Positions 52,044 to 60,851 of a DNA stretch of 64,000 bases are shown here, one piece after another. Made by a program: the position numbers and the translations under genes. Position 1 is the first letter of the stretch. Each line of letters opens with the position of its first letter. This stretch comes from an uncultured Odoribacter sp. GTDB lineage: Bacteria > Bacteroidota > Bacteroidia > Bacteroidales > Marinifilaceae. Location: the NCBI GenBank assembly GCA_910578105.1, contig CAJTPD010000008.1, forward strand, positions 108,964 through 172,963, in the 5' to 3' direction. The notes beneath the pieces were generated by a model. That model worked only from the letters and a program-made list of their open reading frames with translations. It was not told the origin of the DNA and ran no database searches.

Positions 52044-53879
52044 ATGAAGCGTATTTTATTGATTGCTTTGGCGGTCATTTCTTTGGTTGGTGGTGTAAAG
52101 GCTCAGGATGGTAACAATACATCTTATTTTTTATCTAATTTACCGCAACGGTATCGCTTGAATCCTGCTTATCAGCCTGAATATAAGGTGTTTGTTGGTC
52201 TGCCGGGGTTGAGTGGTATTTCTGTAAATTATCTGAATTCTTCATTTACTGCAGAAGATATGTTGTATAAGAAGAATGATTCGGTATATATGGACATTAA
52301 CCGGTTTTATAAGTCTTTGCATAAACGGAATTTTCTGTATTTCAACAATGAAAATTCCATTCTTTCAGTGGGTGTAAAGGCAAAACAATGGTATGGAACC
52401 TTGGATATTACTCAAAGAAATGATTTTCTTTTCCGTTATAACAAAGATTTGTTTACGTTCCTGAAATATGGAAATCTGGAGCATTCTTCGCTGGATTTCG
52501 GGAAGTTGGGGATGAATGTAAATTCTTATTTAGAGGTTGCTTTGGGTCTTTCCAGGCAAATGGATGAAAAATTGACGGTAGGTGCCCGTTTGAAATTTTT
52601 GATGGGTGTTGCCAATCTGCATATGACAGATTCTGATTTGGATATTGTAACCGAAGAAGATGGTACGATGAGGTTGCATTCCCGTCAGAATATCAGAATT
52701 GCTGCTCCTGTCAGAATCCGGGATGAACGTACAGGATTGCCTTTTGAGATAAACCAGCCTATTGAGTGGAATGATATTGATTTTAATACAAACGGTTTGA
52801 ATATTTCTGATATACTGAATGCCAGAAATCCCGGTTTTGCCATTGATTTAGGTGGTGAATACAAATTTGATGACCGATTAAAATTTTTCGCAAGTTTGAC
52901 TGATTTGGGGTTTATCCGTTGGGGAAATAAGGATTTTAATTATAATTTTTATCAGGATGCTGATTTTGTCTGGGATGGTGCAGATATTTCCCACAGTGTG
53001 AATGATAAGTTGGGGGACCATATTTCTGTAGATAGTGCTTTTCAGAAAATTACGAACGATTTGAAGGATAATTTCCGTTTGAAGAGTAAGGGTAATTCTT
53101 ATATGACAATGTTGAGTCCTAAGCTTTATTTGGGAGCCACTTATCAGTTGAACCGTATGTTTGATGTCGGCGGGTTGTTCCGGGCTTCTTTGGTGAATGG
53201 CATGTTTTTGCCTTCTTTGACGGCTTCTGTGAACGGCCGTTTTATCCGGAATGTCAGTGCTTCTGTTTCTTATTCCATTACCCGTGGGAGTTATGTGAAT
53301 GTCGGTGCCGGTATTACGGCCAAACTTGGTCCTCTGCAGTTGTATGTGCAGACAGATAATCTGTTGGCTTGCAATTATACAAATACTCAATCGGCTAACG
53401 GGCGTTTCGGTATCAACTTTTTATTTGGCCATAAAGATCATAAAAAGAAGGATAAGAAAAAGAAAGAACAGCCATTGGAGGAACTGGTTGCTCCAATCGT
53501 TGTACAAAAGGATTCCGTACCCAGAGATACTTTGCCGGAAGTTGTAAAAGACACAATAAAGGATGTTGTAAAAGATACCGTTTTGGTAAATCCGGTTGCT
53601 CCTGTTCAAACGGAAAAGGTTGTTGATGTTGCCGACGATACGTTGCGCAATTTTTATGTGATTGTGGGAAGTTTTAAGAATAAACAAAAAGCTGAAATTT
53701 TGAGACGGAAGCTTCATTTTATGGGTTTTAAAAATAGTGCGGTTCTTGAGGAGGGGGAAGGAATGTTCCGGGTAAGTGCGGCTTGTTATAATACTCATGC
53801 TGCTTGTTGGGAAGAAGTTTTCCGGATTCGGAAAGAGTATCCGCAGTTTATTGATGCGTGGGGATTATCGGCGGAATAG
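52044..53879 (+). CDS. DUF5723-type outer-membrane protein with C-terminal SPOR domain
   Basis: A 611-residue protein. The start at 52044 gives signal MKRILLIALAVISLVGGVKAQ. Residues 22-455 resemble a DUF5723-like barrel (YFLSNLPQRYRLNPAYQPEYKVFVGLPGLSG near the N-terminus, trimmed). A Lys/Asp-rich linker (KDHKKKDKKKKEQPLEE) and a Val/Asp/Thr-rich spacer follow. Residues about 540-611 form a SPOR domain (FYVIVGSFKNKQKAEILRRKL ... YPQFIDAWGL, trimmed), which binds denuded peptidoglycan. The protein may join the outer membrane to the wall; not shown experimentally here. Monocistronic. Confidence 0.82.
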   Translation: MKRILLIALAVISLVGGVKAQDGNNTSYFLSNLPQRYRLNPAYQPEYKVFVGLPGLSGISVNYLNSSFTAEDMLYKKNDSVYMDINRFYKSLHKRNFLYFNNENSILSVGVKAKQWYGTLDITQRNDFLFRYNKDLFTFLKYGNLEHSSLDFGKLGMNVNSYLEVALGLSRQMDEKLTVGARLKFLMGVANLHMTDSDLDIVTEEDGTMRLHSRQNIRIAAPVRIRDERTGLPFEINQPIEWNDIDFNTNGLNISDILNARNPGFAIDLGGEYKFDDRLKFFASLTDLGFIRWGNKDFNYNFYQDADFVWDGADISHSVNDKLGDHISVDSAFQKITNDLKDNFRLKSKGNSYMTMLSPKLYLGATYQLNRMFDVGGLFRASLVNGMFLPSLTASVNGRFIRNVSASVSYSITRGSYVNVGAGITAKLGPLQLYVQTDNLLACNYTNTQSANGRFGINFLFGHKDHKKKDKKKKEQPLEELVAPIVVQKDSVPRDTLPEVVKDTIKDVVKDTVLVNPVAPVQTEKVVDVADDTLRNFYVIVGSFKNKQKAEILRRKLHFMGFKNSAVLEEGEGMFRVSAACYNTHAACWEEVFRIRKEYPQFIDAWGLSAE

Positions 53880-53949
53880 GAGATTAGAATTATCATATTT
53901 TCCGGTCTGTTGTATGAAATCTTTTAGTTCTCCGGAGCAAATAATAAAT

Positions 53950-53986
53950 AAGGTAACCGAGTCTTGAATTAGTTACCTTGTTTTTT
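53950..53986 (+). terminator. Terminator after the SPOR gene
   Basis: AAGGTAAC (53950-53957) with GTTACCTT (53972-53979), then GTTTTTT. Confidence 0.85.
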
Positions 53987-54036
53987 AGCATCTTTTTGAG
54001 GATTATTCAAATTTGTGCAGACTCTAAAATAGGATC

Positions 54037-54067
54037 AGCATCCGGATTGAGACCCGGATGCTGTTTT
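54037..54067 (+). terminator. Second terminator-like hairpin before GH105
   Basis: AGCATCCGG/CCGGATGCT with an 8-nt loop, then GTTTTT. Together with the terminator at 53950 it fills the 300-bp convergent gap, where no gene is seen. Confidence 0.7.
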
Positions 54068-54179
54068 TAAATATAGCCAGAAACTGATTAAAATCAATCT
54101 CCGGTTCCGTATAGTTTGCATCAGAATACTTATAGGGTTGGTGGAATGATGATATATAATAACCTTCAGTCCTTCATAT

Positions 54180-55304
54180 CTATTCCGACATTTTATAGAT
54201 TTCGCATCCTCCCATCAGGAAAGCTCCCGGTCCGTATAATTCGGTCATTTCCCTGGTCACTTTTTTAGGGGCTTCTCCTATAGGCTGTACATATCCGAGT
54301 TTTCCGTCCTGGTCTACGGCATTGACTAAAGCTTTCCAGCCTTTCTGTAAAGCAGGTAAATATTCCTCTTTCGGCAGTAGTCCATGATTTATTCCATAGG
54401 CAAAAGCATATACATAAAAGGCGGTACCGCTGGTTTCAGGCGAAGGATAACTGCTGGTATCGAGCAAGCTGGCCCGCCAATATCCGTCGGCTTGCTGCAG
54501 TTGTACAATTTTGCTACACATTTCCTTGAAAAGTTCTTCATAGAATTTCCGGTTCTTGTCTTTAGCGGGCAATTCATTCAGGATTTTGCACAATCCTCCC
54601 AATACCCAACCATTGCCACGTGCCCAGAACATTTTTTCCCCATTGGGTTCTTTCCTGGTGAAATAATTTCCATCCCGGAAAAACAGTTTGTCTTCCTGAG
54701 AGTATAAATAATTGTAGCAATCTTTGAATTGTTGATTCATGAAACGGATGTATTTCTTATCTCCTGTCATATTATAAAGCCGGGCATAAACGGGAGGGGC
54801 CATAAAAAGGGCATCACACCAGGTCCAGCGTTCCAGAGTCCGGCCGTCCCGGTAGTTTAACTGCATCGGATTTACGGAGGGATGTGCTATAACCCAGTCC
54901 GTGCGTGCAATAGTCGGGTTAATCATATTGGGGTTCTTTTTGTTGTAAAAACGATACATATCGATATACATCTGGCTAACGCAAATGTCGTCTGCATGAT
55001 ACATCCGTTTTTCCGGTTGCCATCCGGTTTTTCCTCCGGTTTTATTCAGGAATTTCAGATAAGATTCGTCTTTATCCAATTCCATTGCCATTTTGCCCCA
55101 GTCAAACATACCGATATACATGATGGCATTTACCCAATTGTTGGGGGAATACGGAACTTTTGAAAAGTTGGCTATTTGCCAGTCTGCTACACTTTTCATT
55201 ACTTTTTTTACTTCTGTTTTCCTGAAGCCGGAACTAAAATTTTGTGCATTCAGATTTGTACATATACACACAATACAAATAAAATTGGCAATGAGTTTTT
55301 TCAT
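54180..55304 (-). CDS. GH105-like unsaturated glucuronyl/rhamnogalacturonyl hydrolase
   Basis: A 374-residue protein with signal ending NLNAQ. (alpha/alpha)6-barrel motifs are visible: DWQIANFSKVP, WVNAIMYIGMFDWG, MYHADDICVSQMYIDMY, LERWTWCDALFMAPPVYARL (Asp in the active-site position), ARGNGWVLGGL, and ETSGTAFYVYAFAYGINHG. This is the YteR/YesR-like GH105 family, which cuts unsaturated uronyl residues left by pectin lyases. It is alone here, with no pectin locus nearby. The -7 box TATATTTG is 33 bp upstream. Confidence 0.9.
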   Translation of the reverse strand: MKKLIANFICIVCICTNLNAQNFSSGFRKTEVKKVMKSVADWQIANFSKVPYSPNNWVNAIMYIGMFDWGKMAMELDKDESYLKFLNKTGGKTGWQPEKRMYHADDICVSQMYIDMYRFYNKKNPNMINPTIARTDWVIAHPSVNPMQLNYRDGRTLERWTWCDALFMAPPVYARLYNMTGDKKYIRFMNQQFKDCYNYLYSQEDKLFFRDGNYFTRKEPNGEKMFWARGNGWVLGGLCKILNELPAKDKNRKFYEELFKEMCSKIVQLQQADGYWRASLLDTSSYPSPETSGTAFYVYAFAYGINHGLLPKEEYLPALQKGWKALVNAVDQDGKLGYVQPIGEAPKKVTREMTELYGPGAFLMGGCEIYKMSE

Positions 55305-55336
55305 ATTTATTTATTTATTTTATGCAATCGATAATG

Positions 55337-55344
55337 CAAATATA
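55337..55344 (-). promoter_or_regulatory. -7 promoter box for the GH105 gene
   Basis: TATATTTG on the minus strand, 33 bp before the ATG. Confidence 0.6.
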
Positions 55345-55381
55345 AAAATAAACTTTATTTTCTTAAAATTCCGGAAACAGA

Positions 55382-55419
55382 AATCCCCCCACAGTTCGTA
55401 TCATGACCGTGGGGGGATT
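55382..55419 (-). terminator. Terminator-like hairpin after the hydrogenase-like gene
   Basis: A very GC-rich stem AATCCCCCCAC/GTGGGGGGATT with a 16-nt loop. The following minus T-tract is weak (TTTCTGTTT). Confidence 0.7.
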
Positions 55420-55429
55420 GGGTGTTTGG

Positions 55430-56845
55430 TTATTTCAAAACATTTTTGATTTGTTTTTTGGCCAGTGTCAAAGGGGCTAATGAACAGGGACCGTTAATAC
55501 AACCTCCGTCGCAGGCCATTACTTCCACGAATTGTGCATCGGGTTTCTTGGCCATTGCTTTTAATAAAGCCTGATTTTTTTTATCCAGTCCTTCGATGTG
55601 GATGTTGGAATATTTGTCTCCGATAGCATGAACTACTGCAGCCTGTACTCCTCCGGCTTGTGCAAAGCCGCGGCCAAATTGAGTGACATCCTGATTCAGT
55701 TCTTTTTCGCTACAGTTGGTGACATCTATGTTATAGGCTCCCAAAAAGGCTCCCAGTTCTTCAAAGCTCATGACATAATCCACTTCGGGAACGGAGTCGG
55801 CCTCATGTCGTTTTGCCAGGCACGGTCCGATAAACACGACTTCGGCGTCGGGATATTTTTCTTTAGCGTAGCGTGCGGCATAGACCATCGGACTTCTGGT
55901 TTCAGAAACAAATGGTTTCAGTGCCTGGGCATGTTTTTCCACCCAGCCTGTATATGCGGGGCAGCAGGAAGTAGTCATGAAAGCCTGACCTTCCTTCATT
56001 TTTTCTTCCAGTTCTTTTGCTTCATTGGCAGCGGTGATTTCTGCTCCCAGTGCTACTTCGATAACGTCATCGAAACCAATTTGTTTAATGGCAGCCAAAA
56101 CCTGTCCCGGTGTTGCGTTGAATTGTCCGTAAATGGCAGGAGCCGGGATAGCTATGATTTTCTTTTTCGGATTACTTAGTGTTTTGTGGATGTCAATAAT
56201 TTTAGAACGTTCCATGATGGCTCCGTATGGACATGCCTGCATACATTTTCCGCAATAGATGCATTTGTCTTTGTCTATGTGTTCAACGCCTTCGGCATCT
56301 TTGCTGATGGCTTTTACGGGACATACATCTTCGCAAGGAACCGGTGTATATACTATAGCATGATAAGGGCATACTTTCTGACACAAACCGCAGTTTACAC
56401 AATCTTCCCGGCTGATGCTTGCTTTGCCTCCAATAAAAGATATGGCGGTTTTCGGGCAGTTCATCACACAAGGCCGGCCTTCACATCCCCGGCAGAGGTT
56501 GGTAACGGCGTATTGGGATTGTATGCAGGCACTGCATGCCTCATGTACAACGGAAAGGATATTTTCTTTGGTATTTTTATTGGCCATAGCCATCCGGGCA
56601 AAATCCGACAAATGAATCAGGTCGATTTCTTCGTCGGTAATTTCAAATCCCAGAATGGAGATGATTTTATGTTTCAGAATGTAGCGGTCTTTATGGATAC
56701 AGCATCTTACGGGACGTTTGTTGCGGGGACGCATTTCTACCGGCAGATATTTCAGTCTGGTAATTAATTCGTCGTCTTTTAATAGTTTGACGATCCGGAT
56801 TAGCAACTCCCGTTTGGTGAGCATCGCAAAATTGTCGTACAACAT
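55430..56845 (-). CDS. Monomeric [FeFe]-hydrogenase-like protein (group B type)
   Basis: A 471-residue protein. Four-cysteine ferredoxin clusters lie at Cys149/152/155/159 and Cys195/198/201/205; further Cys groups are at 104-130 (incl. CRGCEGRPC) and 171/175. The C-terminal H-cluster domain keeps all four ligands: Cys294/295 in TTSCCPAY, Cys342 in GPCLAKRHE, Cys445 and Cys449 in EVMACDGGC. The L3 motif lacks the Gly-Gly-Gly of group A and ends NGPCSL, as in group B monomeric enzymes of Bacteroidales. No signal or twin-arginine motif, so cytoplasmic; it would handle H2 with ferredoxin. No HydE/F/G maturase gene is in the window. An alternative ATG lies at 56824. Confidence 0.82.
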   Translation of the reverse strand: MLYDNFAMLTKRELLIRIVKLLKDDELITRLKYLPVEMRPRNKRPVRCCIHKDRYILKHKIISILGFEITDEEIDLIHLSDFARMAMANKNTKENILSVVHEACSACIQSQYAVTNLCRGCEGRPCVMNCPKTAISFIGGKASISREDCVNCGLCQKVCPYHAIVYTPVPCEDVCPVKAISKDAEGVEHIDKDKCIYCGKCMQACPYGAIMERSKIIDIHKTLSNPKKKIIAIPAPAIYGQFNATPGQVLAAIKQIGFDDVIEVALGAEITAANEAKELEEKMKEGQAFMTTSCCPAYTGWVEKHAQALKPFVSETRSPMVYAARYAKEKYPDAEVVFIGPCLAKRHEADSVPEVDYVMSFEELGAFLGAYNIDVTNCSEKELNQDVTQFGRGFAQAGGVQAAVVHAIGDKYSNIHIEGLDKKNQALLKAMAKKPDAQFVEVMACDGGCINGPCSLAPLTLAKKQIKNVLK

Positions 56846-56996
56846 TTTTAAATTCTTCTTTATGATTTGTAATAGGTTTTCTTTATTTCCGGAAATTCAT
56901 CTCCGGTTCTGATTCATTCGCACCTTTCGCCGCATAGCACATTTGGCGGTGTGTTTCTGATATTTAATTATAAAATGTCATGCATCAGACAGTTGT

Positions 56997-57004
56997 CAAA
57001 GATA
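56997..57004 (-). promoter_or_regulatory. -7 promoter box for the hydrogenase-like gene
   Basis: TATCTTTG on the minus strand, about 150 bp before the ATG at 56845. Confidence 0.5.
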
Positions 57005-57100
57005 GCTAATTTCTACGTTTTTCAGATATTTCATTTCTAATAAATATTTAATTTTCTTAACGACTTCTGCGGGAAAATTAGTTGTTGCAGCCATAAAAAG

Positions 57101-57137
57101 ATACTCCCCCAAAAACGGAAGCGTTTTGGGGGAGTAT
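57101..57137 (-). terminator. Terminator after secDF
   Basis: ATACTCCCCCAAAA (57101-57114) pairs with TTTTGGGGGAGTAT (57124-57137); on the minus strand TCTTTTT follows. Confidence 0.85.
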
Positions 57138-57159
57138 TGAATCAGGGTTCTCCTCGTAA

Positions 57160-60100
57160 TTATTTCTTTGCTGTTTCTTTATTTTTCCCGAATTTATTCC
57201 GGAAATCATAAGATAACGGAGTTGCGATGAACAACGAAGAATATGTACCGACGATGATACCAATCAACAAGGCGAAAACAAATCCTTTGATGGAGGTACC
57301 TCCGAAGATAAAGATAGCCAGCAACACAACCAACGTTGACAGTGAAGTACTGAAAGTACGACGTAGTGTAGAGTTCAAAGCTGCGTTTGTATTTGCTTTG
57401 TCGTCGCGTTTCGGGTACAGGTTGTGGTATTCACGGATACGGTCGAATACAACTACCGTATCGTTGATTGAGTAACCGACAACGGTCAGGATGGCTGCAA
57501 TGAATGCCTGGTCAATTTCCAGAGAGAAGGGAAGCAGACCGGAGAATATGGAGAATATTCCCAATACTACGATGGTATTGTGTGCCAGTCCTAATACGGC
57601 TCCTGCTCCGTATTGCCATTTTGTGAACCGAATCATGATATACAGGAAGATGACAAGCAATGCAAATATTATTGACCAGATTGCTGCCCGGGTTACATCT
57701 TCTGCCACAGCCGGACCTACTTTTTGTGACATCTGGCGATAGTCTGTCAGGAATACTTCTTTGGAGGTCCCGGCGGGGATGAATTTTTGCAGACCTTCGT
57801 ACAATAAAGTTTCTACTTCGTCATCGGCTTCGGTTCCTTCGTCAGCAATTTTGTATTTGGTGGTGATTCTTACCTGATTCTCTCCACCGAAAGTTTTCAC
57901 TTCAGGGCTGCTGCCGTATACGGTAGCCAGGCTTGCTGCAATTTCTTCAACTTGTACAGGCTGGTCGAAAGTTACCGTGTAAGTTCTACCACCAACGAAA
58001 TCGATACCTTTGTCTAAACCTTTGGTAATTAAGGATACCAGGCAGATGACGGTAATGATTCCGGAGACAATGTATCCTACTTTTCTTCTTTCGAGGAACG
58101 GGAAATGTATGTCGCGCAACCAGTTTGCAGTAAATGGTGTGGTAAATTTTACATTTTCGTTTTTGCTGGAAGAATAATCCAGTATAATACGGGTAATGAA
58201 GATTGCACAGAACAAAGAGGTAAAGATACCAATAATTAATGTGGTAGCGAAACCTTTGATAGGACCTTCTCCGAAATAATACAGGATGAAACCGGTCAGT
58301 AAGGTTGTGACATTTCCGTCAATGATGGCGGAATAAGCTTGTTTGTACCCTTCTTTTATAGCTAGTTTCAAGCCTTTTCCGGAACGCAGTTCTTCCTGAA
58401 TCCGTTCATAAATCAATACATTGGCGTCTACAGACATACCCATGGTCAACACGATACCGGCAATACCAGGCAGGGTTAGTACTGCTCCGATAGAAGCCAG
58501 TACACCAAACAGGAAGAACAGGTTGGTGAACAGAGCAATATCGGCAGCTAAACCTGCACCACGGCTGTAGAAGAATAACATATATACAAGTACTAATACG
58601 AATGCTATGACGAATGACCACATACCTGATTGGATGGACTCGCTACCCAGGGACGGTCCTACGATTTCGTCGGCAATGATACGTGCGGGGGCAGGCAGTT
58701 TACCTGATTTCAGAATGTTTGCAAGGTCCTGAGCTTCTTTGATATCGAAACGTCCGGTAATCTGGGAGCTTCCGCCTGTAATTTCATTGCTTACATTCGG
58801 AGAAGAACAAACAAAGCCATCCAATACGATAGCGATGCAATGTCCGGTATTGTCTTTAGTCAGGCGTGCCCATATTTTGGCTCCTTCGCCGTTCATATTC
58901 ATGGATACAATGGGGCGGCTTCCGTTGGGTTCGAATTCCTGCCGGGCATCAACAACCGCACCTCCGTCCAACGGAGCTTTTCCGTCGCGGGTGGTGATTT
59001 TGATGGCATGTAAAGGTATGTATCCGTTTTCTGCTTTCATTTCCCACAACAGCCGTGCATTACGGGGCAGGCTGGCTTTGATTTGCGGTAGAGCCAACAG
59101 TTGATTAATGGCTGCTGTATCTTTAATCCGGGCGTAACCTACGATGGAACCATTCGGGATGATTTGGCCATTGCGGTCGATGTTCGGGCTCAGCAGGCCG
59201 AATAACGGATTTTGTTTTTTGAACTCTGCTTCGTTTGCCAGCAGATTGTTTACTGAATCTTGTGCAGAAATATTTGCAATTAAACTATTTTCAATGGAGT
59301 CTGTTTTTATTTCAGTAGTTGTTACTGTTTCTGAAACGGTTTCAGTTTCTTTCTCAGTATTCAATACTTCGCTGGCTTCCTGAATTTCGCGAGCCTTTTC
59401 GTTGGCTGCAGCCAGATACTGATAAAAATCGCCGTTATCGAAAGTTTCATAAAATTCAAGAGCTGCGGTACCTTGCAACAATTTTCTTACCCGCTGGGCA
59501 TCTTTGATTCCCGGGAGCTCGATAACGATACGTCCTGAGATGTCTGCTTTACGGATATTGGGCTGAGCCACTCCGAAACGGTCGATACGGGTGCGCAGGA
59601 TATTGAATGTGTTGTCGATAGCTCCATCTGCTTCCTGACGGATAACGTCCAATACTTCTTTATTGCTTGCACCAATTTTGATTTTGTCTTTTAATTCGAC
59701 TGTTCCGAACAAATCGGGAGATGCCAGTTGAGCATTGGGAGCAATTTTTTCGAATGCTTCGCCAAACAGAGTAACGAAATCTTTCGGACTGCTGGTCCGC
59801 ATCCGGATAGCTTCTTGTATAGCTTGGTTGAAAGCCGGGTCCGGAGTGTAGTTGGCCAGGCTGCGTACAACGTCGGCAACGTCAACTTCCATGGTTACGT
59901 TCATACCGCCCCGCAAGTCAAGTCCTAAATTCAGTTCCAATTCTTTACACTCTTTGTAAGTGTATTTGGCAATACCCAGAAAATTGTATATTTCCTGATT
60001 TGCAATAGAATCCAGATATGCTTTTTCCCTGTCGGGGTTTCCTTGCGCAAATTCTTTTGCTGCTTTTTCAACCCGATTGGTTTTCCAGGTAAAAGACAAC

Positions 60101-60162
60101 TGGTAAAGACTCACCAACGCCAAAGCAATGGCAAGCAGTGTAATCGCTCCTTTATTCTGCAT
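57160..60162 (-). CDS. secDF: Protein-export membrane protein SecDF fusion
   Basis: A 1000-residue fused SecD-SecF. The SecD half (residues 1-640) starts with a membrane helix, has GLDLRGGMNVTMEVD, a large periplasmic head with ITGRFDIKEAQDLANILKSGKLP, and five helices. The SecF half (about 680-1000) has GIDFVGGRTYTVTF, VVGYSINDTVVVFDRIRE and LSTLVVLLAIFIFGG. Twelve transmembrane segments in all. It uses the proton gradient to pull pre-proteins through SecYEG. Fusion is usual in Bacteroidota. A -7 box lies 59 bp upstream. Confidence 0.96.
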   Translation of the reverse strand: MQNKGAITLLAIALALVSLYQLSFTWKTNRVEKAAKEFAQGNPDREKAYLDSIANQEIYNFLGIAKYTYKECKELELNLGLDLRGGMNVTMEVDVADVVRSLANYTPDPAFNQAIQEAIRMRTSSPKDFVTLFGEAFEKIAPNAQLASPDLFGTVELKDKIKIGASNKEVLDVIRQEADGAIDNTFNILRTRIDRFGVAQPNIRKADISGRIVIELPGIKDAQRVRKLLQGTAALEFYETFDNGDFYQYLAAANEKAREIQEASEVLNTEKETETVSETVTTTEIKTDSIENSLIANISAQDSVNNLLANEAEFKKQNPLFGLLSPNIDRNGQIIPNGSIVGYARIKDTAAINQLLALPQIKASLPRNARLLWEMKAENGYIPLHAIKITTRDGKAPLDGGAVVDARQEFEPNGSRPIVSMNMNGEGAKIWARLTKDNTGHCIAIVLDGFVCSSPNVSNEITGGSSQITGRFDIKEAQDLANILKSGKLPAPARIIADEIVGPSLGSESIQSGMWSFVIAFVLVLVYMLFFYSRGAGLAADIALFTNLFFLFGVLASIGAVLTLPGIAGIVLTMGMSVDANVLIYERIQEELRSGKGLKLAIKEGYKQAYSAIIDGNVTTLLTGFILYYFGEGPIKGFATTLIIGIFTSLFCAIFITRIILDYSSSKNENVKFTTPFTANWLRDIHFPFLERRKVGYIVSGIITVICLVSLITKGLDKGIDFVGGRTYTVTFDQPVQVEEIAASLATVYGSSPEVKTFGGENQVRITTKYKIADEGTEADDEVETLLYEGLQKFIPAGTSKEVFLTDYRQMSQKVGPAVAEDVTRAAIWSIIFALLVIFLYIMIRFTKWQYGAGAVLGLAHNTIVVLGIFSIFSGLLPFSLEIDQAFIAAILTVVGYSINDTVVVFDRIREYHNLYPKRDDKANTNAALNSTLRRTFSTSLSTLVVLLAIFIFGGTSIKGFVFALLIGIIVGTYSSLFIATPLSYDFRNKFGKNKETAKK

Positions 60163-60220
60163 TTTACAATAGATTATATATTACTTAATTTTTATTAATT
60201 CTTTCTTCAAGATTAATGCG

Positions 60221-60228
60221 CAAAAATA
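60221..60228 (-). promoter_or_regulatory. -7 promoter box for secDF
   Basis: TATTTTTG on the minus strand, 59 bp before the ATG. Confidence 0.55.
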
Positions 60229-60300
60229 TAATATTTTTTCTAAAAAAACAGTCAAATCCGATTTAAAGTCGCCGGATTTAAGATTTTGGTTTCTGATTTT

Positions 60301-60777
60301 TTATTTTGATTGAAAATTCAGAATGATTTTTGAAGCAGACAAATCAATAATGGTCCGGTAGCGGACACAAAAATCGCATCCCAGCAGACCTATGATTTTC
60401 CGGTTGAGGTATTTGTTGTACATTTCATTTACGTAATCCAGGTCCATGGCTGCCAGTTGTATGTCTTTTAATTTACGGCCTCCGATTTTTATGCAACCGG
60501 CTTTGAACAGGCTGACTTCTTCTATTTTTCCGTTGACACTGCCGGATTGCATGGAGGTAGTTGATGTCTTGTCTTTGATTTTTTCCGGAAATAGTTTTTG
60601 GTCGATAACAGTTACTGAAGCTCCCGTATCAATAATCATATCTCCCTGTATTCCGTCTATTTCTATTTTTACAAGTATATGAAAACTGGTGTCTTCCAAT
60701 TCCACAATCTCCACCGGAACCGTGGTTGTGTCCGACCGATAACCGAATAGTTTTATGTTTTTAATTTTTTCTTTCAT
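60301..60777 (-). CDS. Retropepsin-like aspartyl protease
   Basis: A 158-residue single-domain protein with DTGAS at residues 50-54 (MIIDTGASVTVID) and the second hydrophobic Gly motif IIGLLGCDF at about 125-133, the two marks of retroviral-type aspartic proteases that act as dimers. Several cysteines are present; no signal peptide. The start was set to ATG 60777; a TTG 9 bp upstream is possible. The promoter box ends only about 6 bp before the ATG, so the mRNA could be leaderless. Substrate unknown. Confidence 0.85.
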   Translation of the reverse strand: MKEKIKNIKLFGYRSDTTTVPVEIVELEDTSFHILVKIEIDGIQGDMIIDTGASVTVIDQKLFPEKIKDKTSTTSMQSGSVNGKIEEVSLFKAGCIKIGGRKLKDIQLAAMDLDYVNEMYNKYLNRKIIGLLGCDFCVRYRTIIDLSASKIILNFQSK

Positions 60778-60783
60778 AAGTTG

Positions 60784-60791
60784 CAAAAATA
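60784..60791 (-). promoter_or_regulatory. -7 promoter box for the aspartyl protease, inside the mdh terminator tract
   Basis: TATTTTTG on the minus strand. Its T-run is also the U-tract of the mdh terminator hairpin at 60793-60821. Confidence 0.6.
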
Positions 60792-60792
60792 A

Positions 60793-60821
60793 GAAACCGT
60801 CCCGATATTCGGGACGGTTTC
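60793..60821 (-). terminator. Terminator after mdh
   Basis: A perfect 13-bp stem GAAACCGTCCCGA/TCGGGACGGTTTC with a 3-nt loop, followed on the minus strand by TTATTTTTG. Confidence 0.88.
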
Positions 60822-60851
60822 TTGATTTTTAACCTATACTAAGGATTTAGT

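Larger units (their letters stand above)
56846..57159. other. Intergenic region with a long leader upstream of the hydrogenase-like gene
   Basis: No gene is seen in these 314 bp. It holds the minus promoter box at 56997, a leader of about 145 nt with a CCGGA-TCCGG hairpin and two other GC stems, and the secDF terminator at 57101-57137. No leader peptide could be found. Confidence 0.55.
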
